Position numbers and translations under genes: made by a program. This document shows positions 27,131 to 36,649 of a stretch of 64,000 nt of DNA, in pieces. The stretch lies in the NCBI GenBank assembly GCA_018333955.1, contig JAGXSD010000058.1:34550-98549 (forward strand), read 5' to 3'. The notes under the pieces are model-generated. The model saw only the letters and a list, made by a program, of their open reading frames with translations. It had not been told where the DNA came from and searched no databases. Source of the stretch: Erysipelotrichia bacterium. GTDB taxonomy: Bacteria > Bacillota_I > Bacilli_A > Erysipelotrichales > Erysipelotrichaceae. Each line of letters opens with the position of its first letter. The first letter of the stretch is position 1.

Positions 27131-28782
27131 AACCTTTTCAAGAAGCAGTATTTTATCAAATATGGCCAAGAAGTTTTAATGATTCCAATCATGATGGTAT
27201 TGGAGATCTTAGAGGAATCATCGAAAAACTTGATTATATCAAAAGTCTACATGTGGACTATATTTGGATTTCACCTTTTTATAAATCGCCACAAGATGAT
27301 TACGGATATGATGTAAGTGATTATATGAGTGTCGCAAGTGAATATGGAACACTTGAAGACTTTAAAGAACTTGTCGCCAAAGCAAAATCCCTCAATATGG
27401 GGATTATTTGCGACCTCGTTGCGAATCATACTTCCACTTCTCATGCTTGGTTTCAAGAGGCACTAAATAACCCTCTTAGTGACAAAAGAGATTATTACTT
27501 TTTTAGACCCATCAGTGAAGGAGTTCCTAACAATTGGATTTCAATCTTTGGGGGGAGTGCGTGGACACAAGTGAGTGAAAAAGATTATGCGTTAACTCTA
27601 TTTACCCCCACTCAAGCAGACCTAAATTGGGATAATCCAAAAGTAAGAGCAGAAGTAAAACATATCATGAAGACATGGTTAGATTTAGGCATAGCAGGAT
27701 TCAGATTAGATGTATTTAATACCATTTCGAAAATTGAAGGACTTATTAGTAAGAATCCACATAAAAAAGGATACCAATTTGCGGATGATTTTATTAAAGA
27801 TCGACCTTTAGGACAAAAATATCTCAAAGACCTATTAAGAGAACTAAAACAAGATTATGAGTTCATTACCATTGGGGAGGGCATGTTGATAACACAAGAG
27901 GCTGCTGCTATCATGTGTGGGCCGAATAAAGATCAACTCGACTTAATCATTCACTTTGATCTACATATGCTTGGATGTGGACCCTTAGGCAAATTTGATT
28001 TTAGAAAGCTGTATCACTATACTAACAAGGATTTTAAAAAAGTGTTAAGAGCATGGAATAATGCTGCTCAAAGCCGTGGTTTCAAGATAGCTTCAACCAT
28101 GTCAAATCATGATCAACCACGCTCAGTGTCTCGATTTGGTGATGATCGACAATACCGCTTTGAAAGCGCAAAAGCATTGTTCGCTATTAACTTCTTTAAT
28201 GTAGGGAGTCCTTTTATTTATCAAGGTGAAGAAATCGCCATGAAAAATATGGATCTTCCGATCGAGGAATGGAAAGACTTTGAAGCAATCAATACATACA
28301 AAGCATTACAAAGCATGATGAAAGTTCCAGCATTCATCGCCAAGAGAATCATTCAAAAGATGAGCAGAGATCATGCACGAGGTGTAATGCAATGGGATGA
28401 TTCAACCTATGGTGGCTTTAGTGAAGTGAAACCATGGTTTAAAGTTAACGATGATGTGAAAACCATTAATGTCTTCAATCAAGAACATGATCCTCACAGT
28501 GTATTGAATTATGTAAGAAAGTTATCTGCACTTTATCATGAATTTTCAACGCTTGCACTTGGAGTGTGGAGTGAAAGTCTGAGTGAACACCCACAGTGTA
28601 TTATCATGCATCGTCAAGATCAAGACTTTCAGTTTACCTTAGTATGTAATTTCTCAAAGAAGAAGATTTCACTTCCTCAAATTGATTTCGGACAACTTGT
28701 ATTAAGTAATATGAAGACTAATCATTCAAGTCAATTATTAGGTCCATATGAGACTCATATCTATCAAAAAGGTTTAAAATAA
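27127..28782 (+). CDS. GH13 alpha-glucosidase (oligo-1,6-glucosidase/MalL type)
   Basis: A 551-residue intracellular glycoside hydrolase. The opening FYQIWPRSFNDSNHDGIGDL is typical of the GH13_31 group. The catalytic nucleophile is in GFRLDVFN (about residue 197), the acid/base in ITIGEGM and the third acidic residue in SNHDQPR. It should cleave alpha-1,6 or alpha-1,4-linked glucose oligosaccharides. No signal peptide is seen. The start at MKPFQEA has AAAGGAAAG upstream and is coupled to the YwaF-like gene. Confidence 0.9.
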   Translation: MKPFQEAVFYQIWPRSFNDSNHDGIGDLRGIIEKLDYIKSLHVDYIWISPFYKSPQDDYGYDVSDYMSVASEYGTLEDFKELVAKAKSLNMGIICDLVANHTSTSHAWFQEALNNPLSDKRDYYFFRPISEGVPNNWISIFGGSAWTQVSEKDYALTLFTPTQADLNWDNPKVRAEVKHIMKTWLDLGIAGFRLDVFNTISKIEGLISKNPHKKGYQFADDFIKDRPLGQKYLKDLLRELKQDYEFITIGEGMLITQEAAAIMCGPNKDQLDLIIHFDLHMLGCGPLGKFDFRKLYHYTNKDFKKVLRAWNNAAQSRGFKIASTMSNHDQPRSVSRFGDDRQYRFESAKALFAINFFNVGSPFIYQGEEIAMKNMDLPIEEWKDFEAINTYKALQSMMKVPAFIAKRIIQKMSRDHARGVMQWDDSTYGGFSEVKPWFKVNDDVKTINVFNQEHDPHSVLNYVRKLSALYHEFSTLALGVWSESLSEHPQCIIMHRQDQDFQFTLVCNFSKKKISLPQIDFGQLVLSNMKTNHSSQLLGPYETHIYQKGLK

Positions 28783-28787
28783 GAGTG

Positions 28788-28825
28788 TATCATACATGAA
28801 ACCAAACCATGGTTTTGGTATGATA
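28788..28825 (+). promoter_or_regulatory. Promoter of bcp within an inverted repeat
   Basis: ATGAAA (28796-28801), 17-bp spacer and extended -10 TGGTATGAT (-10 at 28819-28824). The promoter is framed by TATCATAC (28788-28795) and GTATGATA (28818-28825), a possible operator. Confidence 0.5.
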
Positions 28826-28846
28826 GGACTACTTAGGAGGAACAAT

Positions 28847-29305
28847 ATGTTAGTTATTGGACAAAAAGCCCCAGATTTCACTTTGCAAAATGAGGCAGGA
28901 GATTTAGTTTCATTAAGTGATTTTAAAGATCAAACATGCGTACTTTATTTTTACCCAAAAGATGATACCCCAGGATGTACAACTCAGGCGTGTTCCTATC
29001 GTGATTCATCACACGAATTTGTAAAACGAGGGGTAAAGGTGATTGGTATTTCAAAAGATGATGTGAAGTCACACAAGAAATTCCAAGAGAAGTTTCAACT
29101 TAACTTTACTATTCTTGCAGATCCTGACACCACAGTGGTTCAACGCTATGATGTATGGAAGGAAAAATCCATGTATGGCAAAAAATACATGGGAGTTGCT
29201 CGTACCACCTTCGTGATTGAAAAGGGCATAATTAAAGCGATATTTGAAAATGTAGATCCAAAAAATGATGTCGAGATGGTTCTAAACTTCCTTGACCAAC
29301 AATGA
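28847..29305 (+). CDS. bcp: Thioredoxin-dependent peroxiredoxin, Bcp/PrxQ
   Basis: A 152-residue peroxiredoxin reducing hydroperoxides with thioredoxin. The peroxidatic cysteine is in DDTPGCTTQAC (about residue 45), with the PrxQ-type resolving cysteine five residues later. FYPKDDTPGCT and the start MLVIGQKAPDFTL are typical. The start is the ATG after AGGAGG; an earlier ATG would run through the promoter hairpin. It overlaps the next gene by four bases. Confidence 0.93.
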   Translation: MLVIGQKAPDFTLQNEAGDLVSLSDFKDQTCVLYFYPKDDTPGCTTQACSYRDSSHEFVKRGVKVIGISKDDVKSHKKFQEKFQLNFTILADPDTTVVQRYDVWKEKSMYGKKYMGVARTTFVIEKGIIKAIFENVDPKNDVEMVLNFLDQQ

Positions 29306-29670
29306 AGGTATTCTACGCTTTCTTAGCACTCCTCATGTTTATTCTAGGGGTAATAGGAGCATTTTTACCCGTCATGCCGACCACCATCTTTATTATCTTA
29401 GCCATTTTTTTCGCATCAAAGAGTTCACCTCAACTCACTGAGAAATTGAAATCTTCTGAATTGGCTAAAGAATATTATGATGAAGATGCCAAACATCTTT
29501 CGATGACTTGGTCAAGAAAACTACGTATCCTTGTCTTGGTATTCATAACTTTATCCATTACCTTTATATTGGTTAACATAGGTTGGGTCAGAATACTTCT
29601 AGTGATTGTGTATAGTTTGAAACTACTAACTTTTATATTTATAGTGAAGACAAAAAAGGCAACATCATAG
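29302..29670 (+). CDS. YbaN/DUF454 family membrane protein
   Basis: A 122-residue protein with three hydrophobic helices. The start FLALLMFILGVIGAFLPVMP and the FFASKSSP segment match the YbaN (DUF454) inner-membrane family of unknown function. It is coupled to bcp through ATGA. Its TAG stop sits in the loop of a bidirectional terminator shared with the threonine aldolase gene. Confidence 0.82.
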   Translation: MKVFYAFLALLMFILGVIGAFLPVMPTTIFIILAIFFASKSSPQLTEKLKSSELAKEYYDEDAKHLSMTWSRKLRILVLVFITLSITFILVNIGWVRILLVIVYSLKLLTFIFIVKTKKATS

Positions 29671-29679
29671 TTGCCTTTT
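29654..29679. terminator. Bidirectional terminator between the YbaN-like gene and ltaA
   Basis: Stem AAAAGGCAAC/GTTGCCTTTT (29654-29663 with 29670-29679) with a six-base loop. Stop codons of both converging genes overlap it; the minus-strand T-run is six bases. Confidence 0.8.
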
Positions 29680-30685
29680 ATAGTGAAGCTAAAAACATTT
29701 GTAGGTGCATCAAAGCTTCATCACTAATATCAAGATGAGTCACGATTCTCATCCATCCATAACTGGAACCACTTAGAATTAAGTTAAATGCTTTTGCCTT
29801 TTGAATCCATGTTTGTTCATCTTGATGTGGTTTTAGTTTGAAGAATACCATATTAATATCACGATGATGTGTTAAAACTTCATATCCAAATGACACCAAC
29901 ATGTCGGTAATCTTCTGAGCACGTTCATGATCTTCTTTAAGCCTATGGATATGATGTTCTAAAGCATAATGGCCTGCCGCCGCAAGATATCCTGCTTGTC
30001 GTAGTCCCCCTCCAAGCATTTTGCGATATCTTCTTGCCTGCGCAATAAACGCTTTTGAACCACATAACATCGATCCAACAGGAGCACCTAACCCTTTAGA
30101 TAAACAAAACATACAGGAATCAGCTTGACCAATTAATGTTCTAATGTCAGTGTTGAGTGCTATCGCGGCATTAAATAGTCTTGCGCCATCCATGTGAATC
30201 TTATATCCATATTCGTGGGCTAGTTCCATGACATCTTTCATAGTACTTATATCCACAACTCGGCCATCACTTAAAGCATTCTCTAATACTACTGTCGTTA
30301 TCTTAGGGAAGTGAATATTATCAGGGGTGAAGTTTTGAATAATATCTTCTTTTCTTAAGTATCCCACCTTATTTTCAACTAGCTTTGGATAGACACTTGA
30401 AAGAAGACTAATTGCGCCAACTTCATAGCGGTTGATATGAACATGCTTATGCATGAGTACCGATTCTCCCTTGTGGGTATGGCTCATGATGGCGAGTTGA
30501 TTTCCCATCGTTCCAGAGACCACAAATAATGCATCCTCAAAACCAGTCAGATGGGCAACATATCGCTCTAATGCATTAACACTAGGATCATCCCCATAGA
30601 CATCATCCCCCACATGAGCATTCATCATGGCTTCTTTCATCCCTTGTGTAGGACGTGTAACTGTGTCGCTTCTAAAATCAAACAT
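29678..30685 (-). CDS. ltaE: Low-specificity L-threonine aldolase
   Basis: A 335-residue PLP enzyme cleaving threonine or allo-threonine to glycine and acetaldehyde. The N-terminus MFDFRSDTVTRPT, GDDVYGDDPSVNALE and the PLP lysine in CLSKGLGAPVGS (about residue 197) are diagnostic of the beta-eliminating lyase/threonine aldolase family. AAGGAG precedes the ATG. It is divergent from the MFS gene with a 71-base shared upstream region. Confidence 0.92.
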   Translation of the reverse strand: MFDFRSDTVTRPTQGMKEAMMNAHVGDDVYGDDPSVNALERYVAHLTGFEDALFVVSGTMGNQLAIMSHTHKGESVLMHKHVHINRYEVGAISLLSSVYPKLVENKVGYLRKEDIIQNFTPDNIHFPKITTVVLENALSDGRVVDISTMKDVMELAHEYGYKIHMDGARLFNAAIALNTDIRTLIGQADSCMFCLSKGLGAPVGSMLCGSKAFIAQARRYRKMLGGGLRQAGYLAAAGHYALEHHIHRLKEDHERAQKITDMLVSFGYEVLTHHRDINMVFFKLKPHQDEQTWIQKAKAFNLILSGSSYGWMRIVTHLDISDEALMHLQMFLASL

Positions 30686-30756
30686 AGTGATCTCCTTAAA
30701 TAGTTCTTTATTTTTGTGTCCACATTGAGTAAACTACTTGTGAAAGGATTTACTCT

Positions 30757-32085
30757 ATGAATCAACTTATCAATTTCTTCATCTTTGCATCGAATGGTAA
30801 AGTGCTTGTGGCACTTATTACGTTTATTGTATCACTAGTTTTAACACTCTGGTTAGGCAAAAAATATCACCTTAATAAGTTACAAATGTTGATGTTTGTC
30901 TTATTAGTGTTGTTTTGGGCTTCAATCAATATTATCAGATCCTATCGTCGTGTTTATGCAATCTCCGATGTGAATGTTGGAGGGTTAGGCATTGATGGAA
31001 TTGTAACTGCATCAATCGTTTCAGCCTATGGACTCATTTCAATCTTTGCACGCCTACCCATTTTTATCTTATCAGACTGGTTTCAAAACCGTAAATGGTT
31101 TATTGCATTAGCATTATGGGCGATTATGCTAACAAGTATCTATGTGGTGGTTAAACCTGATGCGACATCACTTTACTTATCTTCATTAGCCCTTGGGCTT
31201 GGAGCAAGCATGCTTGCGCTATTTAATGTCATGTTCTCTGAGACTTTTGATGCTAAGGATGCATTAATTTCGGTGTCTATCTTATCTGTGGCTCCACTCA
31301 TGGCTGAATTTTTAGTAGCTCCATTACAGACATTCGCAACCATGGATGTAGTCAAAAACTATACTATGTTATGGACACTGTCTGCAGTGTTAGCTCTTGT
31401 GGCTTTCGTTTTACTACTTCAATTAAAGGATAATAAGACAAAAGTCACTAACTTCAAGTTATCCACATTCTTTAGAATCTTAGTTACACCAAGGTTTCTC
31501 TTCATTGCCTTGTTTGGGGTCTTAGTGTCTTTCGTGCGTTTTGCGACATCACAAGCAAATATGGTGGCTTATGCTCGCACTGATCTTGTGAATATGTCTT
31601 CAATGCTAGTGGCGTATTTAGATGTGGTGTTCACACTCTTTCAATTAGGGGCCGGTGTGATGGTTGGTTTATATTTCAAACAAAAGTTTGGTGTTAAATG
31701 GACGCTTGTATTTGGATTAGCCTTATCAGGAATTTTCGCACTGATTGGTGGACTCATGACTCATGATATTACACTATTCTTTGCGTATGGTTTAAATGGT
31801 TTTGGATATGGCATTACCTACAATCTATTATTAGGGCTAGCATTAAGTTCATTTATTAAAGAAGAGCGAGAAATGTCCATGGGAATTTATCAAACCTTCT
31901 TTGCGGTAGGAATCTACTATGGTGATCAAATCTATGGACTAGTTATGCAATGGGTGAAGGGAACTGTTGAGGGAGCGGCACTTTATCAAAGTGTATTTTT
32001 AGGGACTGCAGCATTAGTCGCGGTGCTTATCTTAGCAGTACTAATCATTGTGAATGGTAAAATACAACAAGGTTTAGAACAATGA
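30757..32085 (+). CDS. MFS transporter
   Basis: A 442-residue permease with about 12 hydrophobic helices. The loop SDWFQNRKWFIA and the central LKDNKTKVTNFKLS linker fit the major facilitator superfamily. The substrate is unknown. The ribosome site GAAAGGA lies in the loop of a small hairpin (GAGTAAA/TTTACTC, 30727-30755). It begins a run of six genes overlapping by ATGA or separated by a few bases, ending at 37779. Confidence 0.75.
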   Translation: MNQLINFFIFASNGKVLVALITFIVSLVLTLWLGKKYHLNKLQMLMFVLLVLFWASINIIRSYRRVYAISDVNVGGLGIDGIVTASIVSAYGLISIFARLPIFILSDWFQNRKWFIALALWAIMLTSIYVVVKPDATSLYLSSLALGLGASMLALFNVMFSETFDAKDALISVSILSVAPLMAEFLVAPLQTFATMDVVKNYTMLWTLSAVLALVAFVLLLQLKDNKTKVTNFKLSTFFRILVTPRFLFIALFGVLVSFVRFATSQANMVAYARTDLVNMSSMLVAYLDVVFTLFQLGAGVMVGLYFKQKFGVKWTLVFGLALSGIFALIGGLMTHDITLFFAYGLNGFGYGITYNLLLGLALSSFIKEEREMSMGIYQTFFAVGIYYGDQIYGLVMQWVKGTVEGAALYQSVFLGTAALVAVLILAVLIIVNGKIQQGLEQ

Positions 32086-32933
32086 AATGTTTTTTGGAAG
32101 TGAATTCAAAACTTAATTTTCAAAAGCTATGTGAAAGTAATGCGGATGTATTAGTATTCGGACTTCACGGTTTTTGTGGTGATCGATTAATGAGTGTGAT
32201 GATTGATGACCTTGATGATGTTATTCATCAGATTCATGCGTCAAATAAACAAGCATGTTTGTTTTTCCCCTACATTATTCTGCAGACCCAATTCAAAGAA
32301 CAAGAATCAACACTAGCTCGATGTGCAAGAGCTGCTTTGGATTTTATTGCCTCAGGAGATGTGGGGTTAGGATACTTCCTAAAACACAATCAAACCCAAT
32401 CTAAACTTATTTTCATGAATGAAACGATGATTGCGAGTCCAATGGATGCTCAAACATTCTTAGAAACAGGATATGATGTGATTGCGCCAGCTGTAGATAT
32501 CACACTAGAAAAGAAGAAATCATTTGCGCAGCACATGCCTAAGCAAGTCATTTTTCAATTATGTGGCACTCATCTTATCTCGACATCAAAACGTCCATTA
32601 TTAAGTTCCTATTATGACGTAATTAACACTCCAAATGCACCGAAACATGTGCGAATGCGAGAATTATCTCGTGAGGCTCGCTATTTTGGAGTTGAAGATG
32701 ACCAAGGATTTCATGTCTTTCATGACTCGCTTCTAGTCTTAGAAGATCCACTCTTTCTCGCATGTGATTATGGTTATCTTTCATCACTTTTTATTCCCAT
32801 TGAAGAAACATTAGTTTGGATTGAACTCATTAAACAAAACAACTTCACAATAGATAACGTTAAAAAGCATTCACAATTTAATGTGTATGCAGGTTTAGAA
32901 GAAACAGATAAAGGATTGGAGGCTGGCACATGA
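32082..32933 (+). CDS. Peptidase U32-family protein, TrhP1/YrrN-like
   Basis: A 283-residue protein that looks like the smaller partner of U32-type tRNA hydroxylases. It lacks the cysteine-rich motif of the larger partner but has U32-like core segments (YDVIAPAVDITLEKKK, YYDVINTPNAPKHVRMRELSREA). It overlaps the larger U32 gene by four bases, the order seen for yrrN-yrrO in Bacillus. By that analogy it helps make 5-hydroxyuridine at tRNA position 34 from prephenate. The assignment rests mainly on gene order and size. Confidence 0.7.
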   Translation: MKCFLEVNSKLNFQKLCESNADVLVFGLHGFCGDRLMSVMIDDLDDVIHQIHASNKQACLFFPYIILQTQFKEQESTLARCARAALDFIASGDVGLGYFLKHNQTQSKLIFMNETMIASPMDAQTFLETGYDVIAPAVDITLEKKKSFAQHMPKQVIFQLCGTHLISTSKRPLLSSYYDVINTPNAPKHVRMRELSREARYFGVEDDQGFHVFHDSLLVLEDPLFLACDYGYLSSLFIPIEETLVWIELIKQNNFTIDNVKKHSQFNVYAGLEETDKGLEAGT

Positions 32934-34126
32934 GTGTAGAGTTATTAGCCCCTGCAGGAGATTTGTTTCGCCTAAAGGTTGCCTTTGATTTTGGAGCAGA
33001 TGCTGTCTTTATTGGAGGAAAAGCTTTTTCGCTTCGCGCACGAGCTTCAAACTTCACAATGGATGACATCAAGCTAGGGGTAGAACATGCCCATCGATTA
33101 GGGAAGAAGCTTTTTGTGACGGTCAATATTGTTCCTCATGAGGATAATTTTGAAGGGATTGAAGAGTATCTTAGACAACTTAATCATATTAAAGTTGATG
33201 CGGTAATCGTCGCAAGTATTGCCATGGGACGCCTAAGCAAAAGAGTCGCACCAGAGATGGAAGTTCACATCTCCACACAAGTGAGTGCTGCGAATGAACA
33301 TGCTCTACGTTTTTATAAAGCCTGTGGATTTGATCGTGTAGTGCTTGCACGCGAATGTTCTTTAGAGGATGTTCAAGCCATGATTGATTTAGATATCTTA
33401 CCTATTGAAGTCTTTATCCATGGTGGAATGTGTGTCAATGTTTCTGGTCGATGTACATTATCGAATCATATGTCACTTCGTGATGCGAATCGAGGGGGAT
33501 GTGCTCAAAGTTGTCGTTGGCGATATGAACTCACTCATATCGAAGATGGAACCATTATCTCTGATATTCATCCATCATTTACGATGTCTTCTAAAGACTT
33601 AAATGCCACACCACATCTTAAGGCGTTGCTTAACATGAAAGTCGCCTCCTTAAAAATTGAAGGTCGTATGAAGAGTGAATATTATGTCGCAACGATTGTG
33701 AATGCCTATCGTCATTTTATTGACCATGTGGATGAACTAGATGAAGACAATCATGTCGCGACAACGTTAGTAGAACTCTCAAAAGCTGCCTCAAGAGCAA
33801 CCTTTGATGGCTTCTATGGGCAACTTCCACATTCATCGTCCATTCTTTATGGAGTAAATGGAGCCGGCATTAATCAAGATTTTGTAGGGGTTGTAAGAAA
33901 AGTTGAGAAAGATCGTATTTGGGTAGAAGTTAGAAATGTATTTCAAGTGAATGACACTTTAGAAGTCTTTGGTCCTCATCATGAAAATAGACAATGGGTT
34001 GTCACAGACATGAAAAATGAAGAGCATGAATCCATCACACGAGCTTATCAACCCATGTCTTGGGTTTCCATTCCAAGTGTTGAACCCATTGATGAAAATG
34101 AGTTCATCAGAAAGGTGACATTATGA
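32930..34126 (+). CDS. Peptidase U32-family tRNA hydroxylation protein, TrhP2/YrrO-like
   Basis: A 398-residue U32 protein. The hallmark region HGGMCVNVSGRCTLSNHM...GGCAQSCRW near residue 165 carries the cysteines that bind an iron-sulfur cluster. The start VELLAPAGDLFRLKVAFDFGADAV and EGRMKSEYYVATIVNAYR complete the family pattern. Homologues YrrO/TrhP use prephenate to hydroxylate U34 of tRNAs; collagenase activity reported for some relatives is less likely here. It is preceded by the probable partner and followed by an RNA methyltransferase. Confidence 0.85.
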   Translation: MSVELLAPAGDLFRLKVAFDFGADAVFIGGKAFSLRARASNFTMDDIKLGVEHAHRLGKKLFVTVNIVPHEDNFEGIEEYLRQLNHIKVDAVIVASIAMGRLSKRVAPEMEVHISTQVSAANEHALRFYKACGFDRVVLARECSLEDVQAMIDLDILPIEVFIHGGMCVNVSGRCTLSNHMSLRDANRGGCAQSCRWRYELTHIEDGTIISDIHPSFTMSSKDLNATPHLKALLNMKVASLKIEGRMKSEYYVATIVNAYRHFIDHVDELDEDNHVATTLVELSKAASRATFDGFYGQLPHSSSILYGVNGAGINQDFVGVVRKVEKDRIWVEVRNVFQVNDTLEVFGPHHENRQWVVTDMKNEEHESITRAYQPMSWVSIPSVEPIDENEFIRKVTL

Positions 34127-34833
34127 TATTAGAAGGAGCATTAAGTGTTAAAGCTGCACTAACATATCAAAGACGAGTCATTCATGAAGTGATTCTTCCT
34201 TTAAAATTGTCAAAAGATCAAGCCTACATATTCCATCTTTGTAAGAAAAATAATGTGAAGGTAAGACAAAGTGATGATGTTTCAGAATTAGTGAGTGGAA
34301 GAACGCATGGTGGGGTGCTTGCAAAGGTTGAACCGATTGCATTTCATAAAAAACCATCCTTTAAAGGTTTGATTCTTGTGGTAGAAGGAGTCGATGATCC
34401 TTTTAATTTAGGAATGATTATGAGAACAGCCGCAATCAGTGGGTTTAGTACCATCATTACCAATACTAAAGATTTTTATGACCATGAAGCTACAGTAGTT
34501 AAATCTTCTGCCGGAATGAGTGAAGCCTTGGAATGGATTCGTAGTGAAGATATTCCTTCACTTTTAAAACAATACAAGGCTAAAGGATACTCCTGTTTTG
34601 TGGCACAACGCAGTGATCAGTCGCAACCATTTGATCAAGTTAAGTACTCACAAAAATCAATAATCGCGATTGGTGGCGAGAAACGAGGATTATCAAAAGA
34701 GATTTTACTGCTCAGTGATGTGCATGTCGTGATTGAGTATCCATCATCTCAGAAAATTGCTTTATCTGCTGTATCCGCCACATCAATCTTGACATATCAC
34801 ATCGGTCGACAACTATCATGTGATATACTATGA
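34123..34833 (+). CDS. SpoU/TrmH-family RNA 2'-O-methyltransferase (RlmB-like)
   Basis: A 236-residue knotted SAM-dependent methyltransferase. Motif 1 is DPFNLGMIMRTAAISG with the catalytic arginine, motif 2 is IAIGGEKRGLS, and motif 3 is IALSAVSATSILTYHI; an N-terminal substrate-binding domain precedes them. Whether it acts on rRNA or tRNA is not clear. It is coupled to the U32 gene (ATGA), which fits an RNA-modification group. Confidence 0.87.
   Translation: MILEGALSVKAALTYQRRVIHEVILPLKLSKDQAYIFHLCKKNNVKVRQSDDVSELVSGRTHGGVLAKVEPIAFHKKPSFKGLILVVEGVDDPFNLGMIMRTAAISGFSTIITNTKDFYDHEATVVKSSAGMSEALEWIRSEDIPSLLKQYKAKGYSCFVAQRSDQSQPFDQVKYSQKSIIAIGGEKRGLSKEILLLSDVHVVIEYPSSQKIALSAVSATSILTYHIGRQLSCDIL
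34821..34829 (+). promoter_or_regulatory. Extended -10 element before nadE
   Basis: TGATATACT with the -10 at 34824-34829, eight bases before the ATG at 34838 and with no ribosome site between them. It suggests an internal leaderless promoter; no good -35 is seen. Confidence 0.45.
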
Positions 34834-34837
34834 GTGT

Positions 34838-36649
34838 ATGAAACTTAAAATAGCTTTAGGACAAATGAGAGTCAAAGCAGGTCGTATTCAAGATAATGTT
34901 GCGACAATGCGAAGTATGATTCACGATGCGAAATTAAAAGGAGTAGACATGATTGTCTTTCCTGAGATGTGCATCAGTGGGTATATGATTGCGGATCGAT
35001 ACCACGATTTTGCATTTTTATCGTATGCGGAAAAAATGAATGAAGTCATTAAGGAGTTATCCACTGACATCATTGTGGTATGGGGAAACATTGCTTTAAC
35101 CCTAGGTGAACATAAGATAAAAGGCCATGATGGTCGCTTTGGTCGTGCGAACAGTGTCTATATGGCGTATAACCAACAGTATGTAGCACGTGAGAATGGC
35201 TTATATTATCCTGGTGTTAAAACATTACTTCCAAATTATCGAATCTTTGATGATGCAAGATACTTTTTAAGTTCAACGGATTTAAGTCAAACCCTAGGAA
35301 TAGATTTTTTCAGTCCATTTATCCTCAATTATCACGGATTAACTTATCGCTTTGGTTTAGAAATCTGTGAAGATTTATGGAGTCAAGATTATGCGATTAA
35401 TCCTACACTTAATTGGGTAAATCAACATGTCGATGTTATTATCAACGTCTCGGCTTCACCGTGGACGCTTAATAAAGAATCATCTCGTTTTAAAGCATTA
35501 GCGCATCATATGAAACAAGTGGAATCATTTCCAACCTTTGTCTATGTCAATCAAGTGGGTTTTCAAAACAATGGGAAGAACGTCATAGGATTTGATGGTG
35601 GGTCAATGATTGTGGATACTTTCGGAAAAGTCATAGTGCAAGCTCCTGATCAGTTCACTCAGGCTTTGGTTGTCGAAACTTTAGAGTATAAACCTACGAT
35701 GTCTAAGTTACTCACTGGACTTGTGAATGCAATTCAGTGTTTTGATGAAGAAATACTCCCATTTAAGCCTAAATGGGTTGTTGGACTCTCAGGAGGACTT
35801 GATAGTAGTATTGGGGCCTGTTTATTAACCTTGGCTTTAGGAAATCAACGTGTGATTGGTGTCAACATGGCCACCCAATATAACTCGAAAGCTACCATTT
35901 TCAATGCTCAAAAGTTGGCTCAAAAATTAAACATTCAATATCATGAAGGTTCAATTGAACCTCTTGTCAAGATAACCCATCAAGTGAGTGAAGCTTTTGG
36001 ATTTCCTCTAGTCACCTCATTATCACAAGAAAATGCACAAGCACGTATTCGAGGACATTTGCTTTCAAGCATTGCCTCAAGTGTTGGGGGTGTAATTCTC
36101 AATAATGCCAATAAAGTAGAAACTGCACTAGGCTATGCCACATTGTATGGAGATACTATTGGAGCATTATCTCCTTTAGGAGACTGTACTAAAGTACAAC
36201 TCTTTGACTTAGCCAATGAGATCAACACATTATTTCAAGATGAAATTATTCCAAAAAACCTTATAGGTCAACTTACTGAAAAAGGGTATCATTTTGATTT
36301 ACCACCTAGTGCAGAACTCAAAGAAAAACAAGTTGATCCTATGAAGTGGGGATATCATGATGCTTTGGTGTCGAAACTCACACTTTATCCAGGATTTCAA
36401 ATTCATGAGTTTGAAAAGAAAGTTTTAACCAATACTTTAGATGATGAAACCATGGCTTATTGGTTAAGAATCTATGGTCTGGATCAAGATCTTGAAGCCT
36501 TTAAAGCAGATCTTCAATGGTTTAAGAAAAGTGTTTCTCAAGGGATATTTAAACGTATTCAAATGCCACCCATTGTTTTAATCTCTCGAGGTGCATTTGG
36601 ATATGATTATCGCGAAGTACAAGGCACTTTTGAGGAGGAGACCCTATGA
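34838..36649 (+). CDS. nadE: Glutamine-dependent NAD+ synthetase
   Basis: A 603-residue two-domain enzyme. The nitrilase-type glutaminase domain (residues 1 to about 290) has Glu in VFPEMCISGY, and the nucleophile in GLEICEDLWS (about residue 177). The C-terminal ATP-pyrophosphatase domain has GLSGGLDSSIG near residue 316. It makes NAD from deamido-NAD using glutamine, and glnN nearby supplies glutamine in principle. An in-frame GTG six codons upstream is possible. The chosen ATG follows a TATACT by eight bases. Confidence 0.93.
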   Translation: MKLKIALGQMRVKAGRIQDNVATMRSMIHDAKLKGVDMIVFPEMCISGYMIADRYHDFAFLSYAEKMNEVIKELSTDIIVVWGNIALTLGEHKIKGHDGRFGRANSVYMAYNQQYVARENGLYYPGVKTLLPNYRIFDDARYFLSSTDLSQTLGIDFFSPFILNYHGLTYRFGLEICEDLWSQDYAINPTLNWVNQHVDVIINVSASPWTLNKESSRFKALAHHMKQVESFPTFVYVNQVGFQNNGKNVIGFDGGSMIVDTFGKVIVQAPDQFTQALVVETLEYKPTMSKLLTGLVNAIQCFDEEILPFKPKWVVGLSGGLDSSIGACLLTLALGNQRVIGVNMATQYNSKATIFNAQKLAQKLNIQYHEGSIEPLVKITHQVSEAFGFPLVTSLSQENAQARIRGHLLSSIASSVGGVILNNANKVETALGYATLYGDTIGALSPLGDCTKVQLFDLANEINTLFQDEIIPKNLIGQLTEKGYHFDLPPSAELKEKQVDPMKWGYHDALVSKLTLYPGFQIHEFEKKVLTNTLDDETMAYWLRIYGLDQDLEAFKADLQWFKKSVSQGIFKRIQMPPIVLISRGAFGYDYREVQGTFEEETL

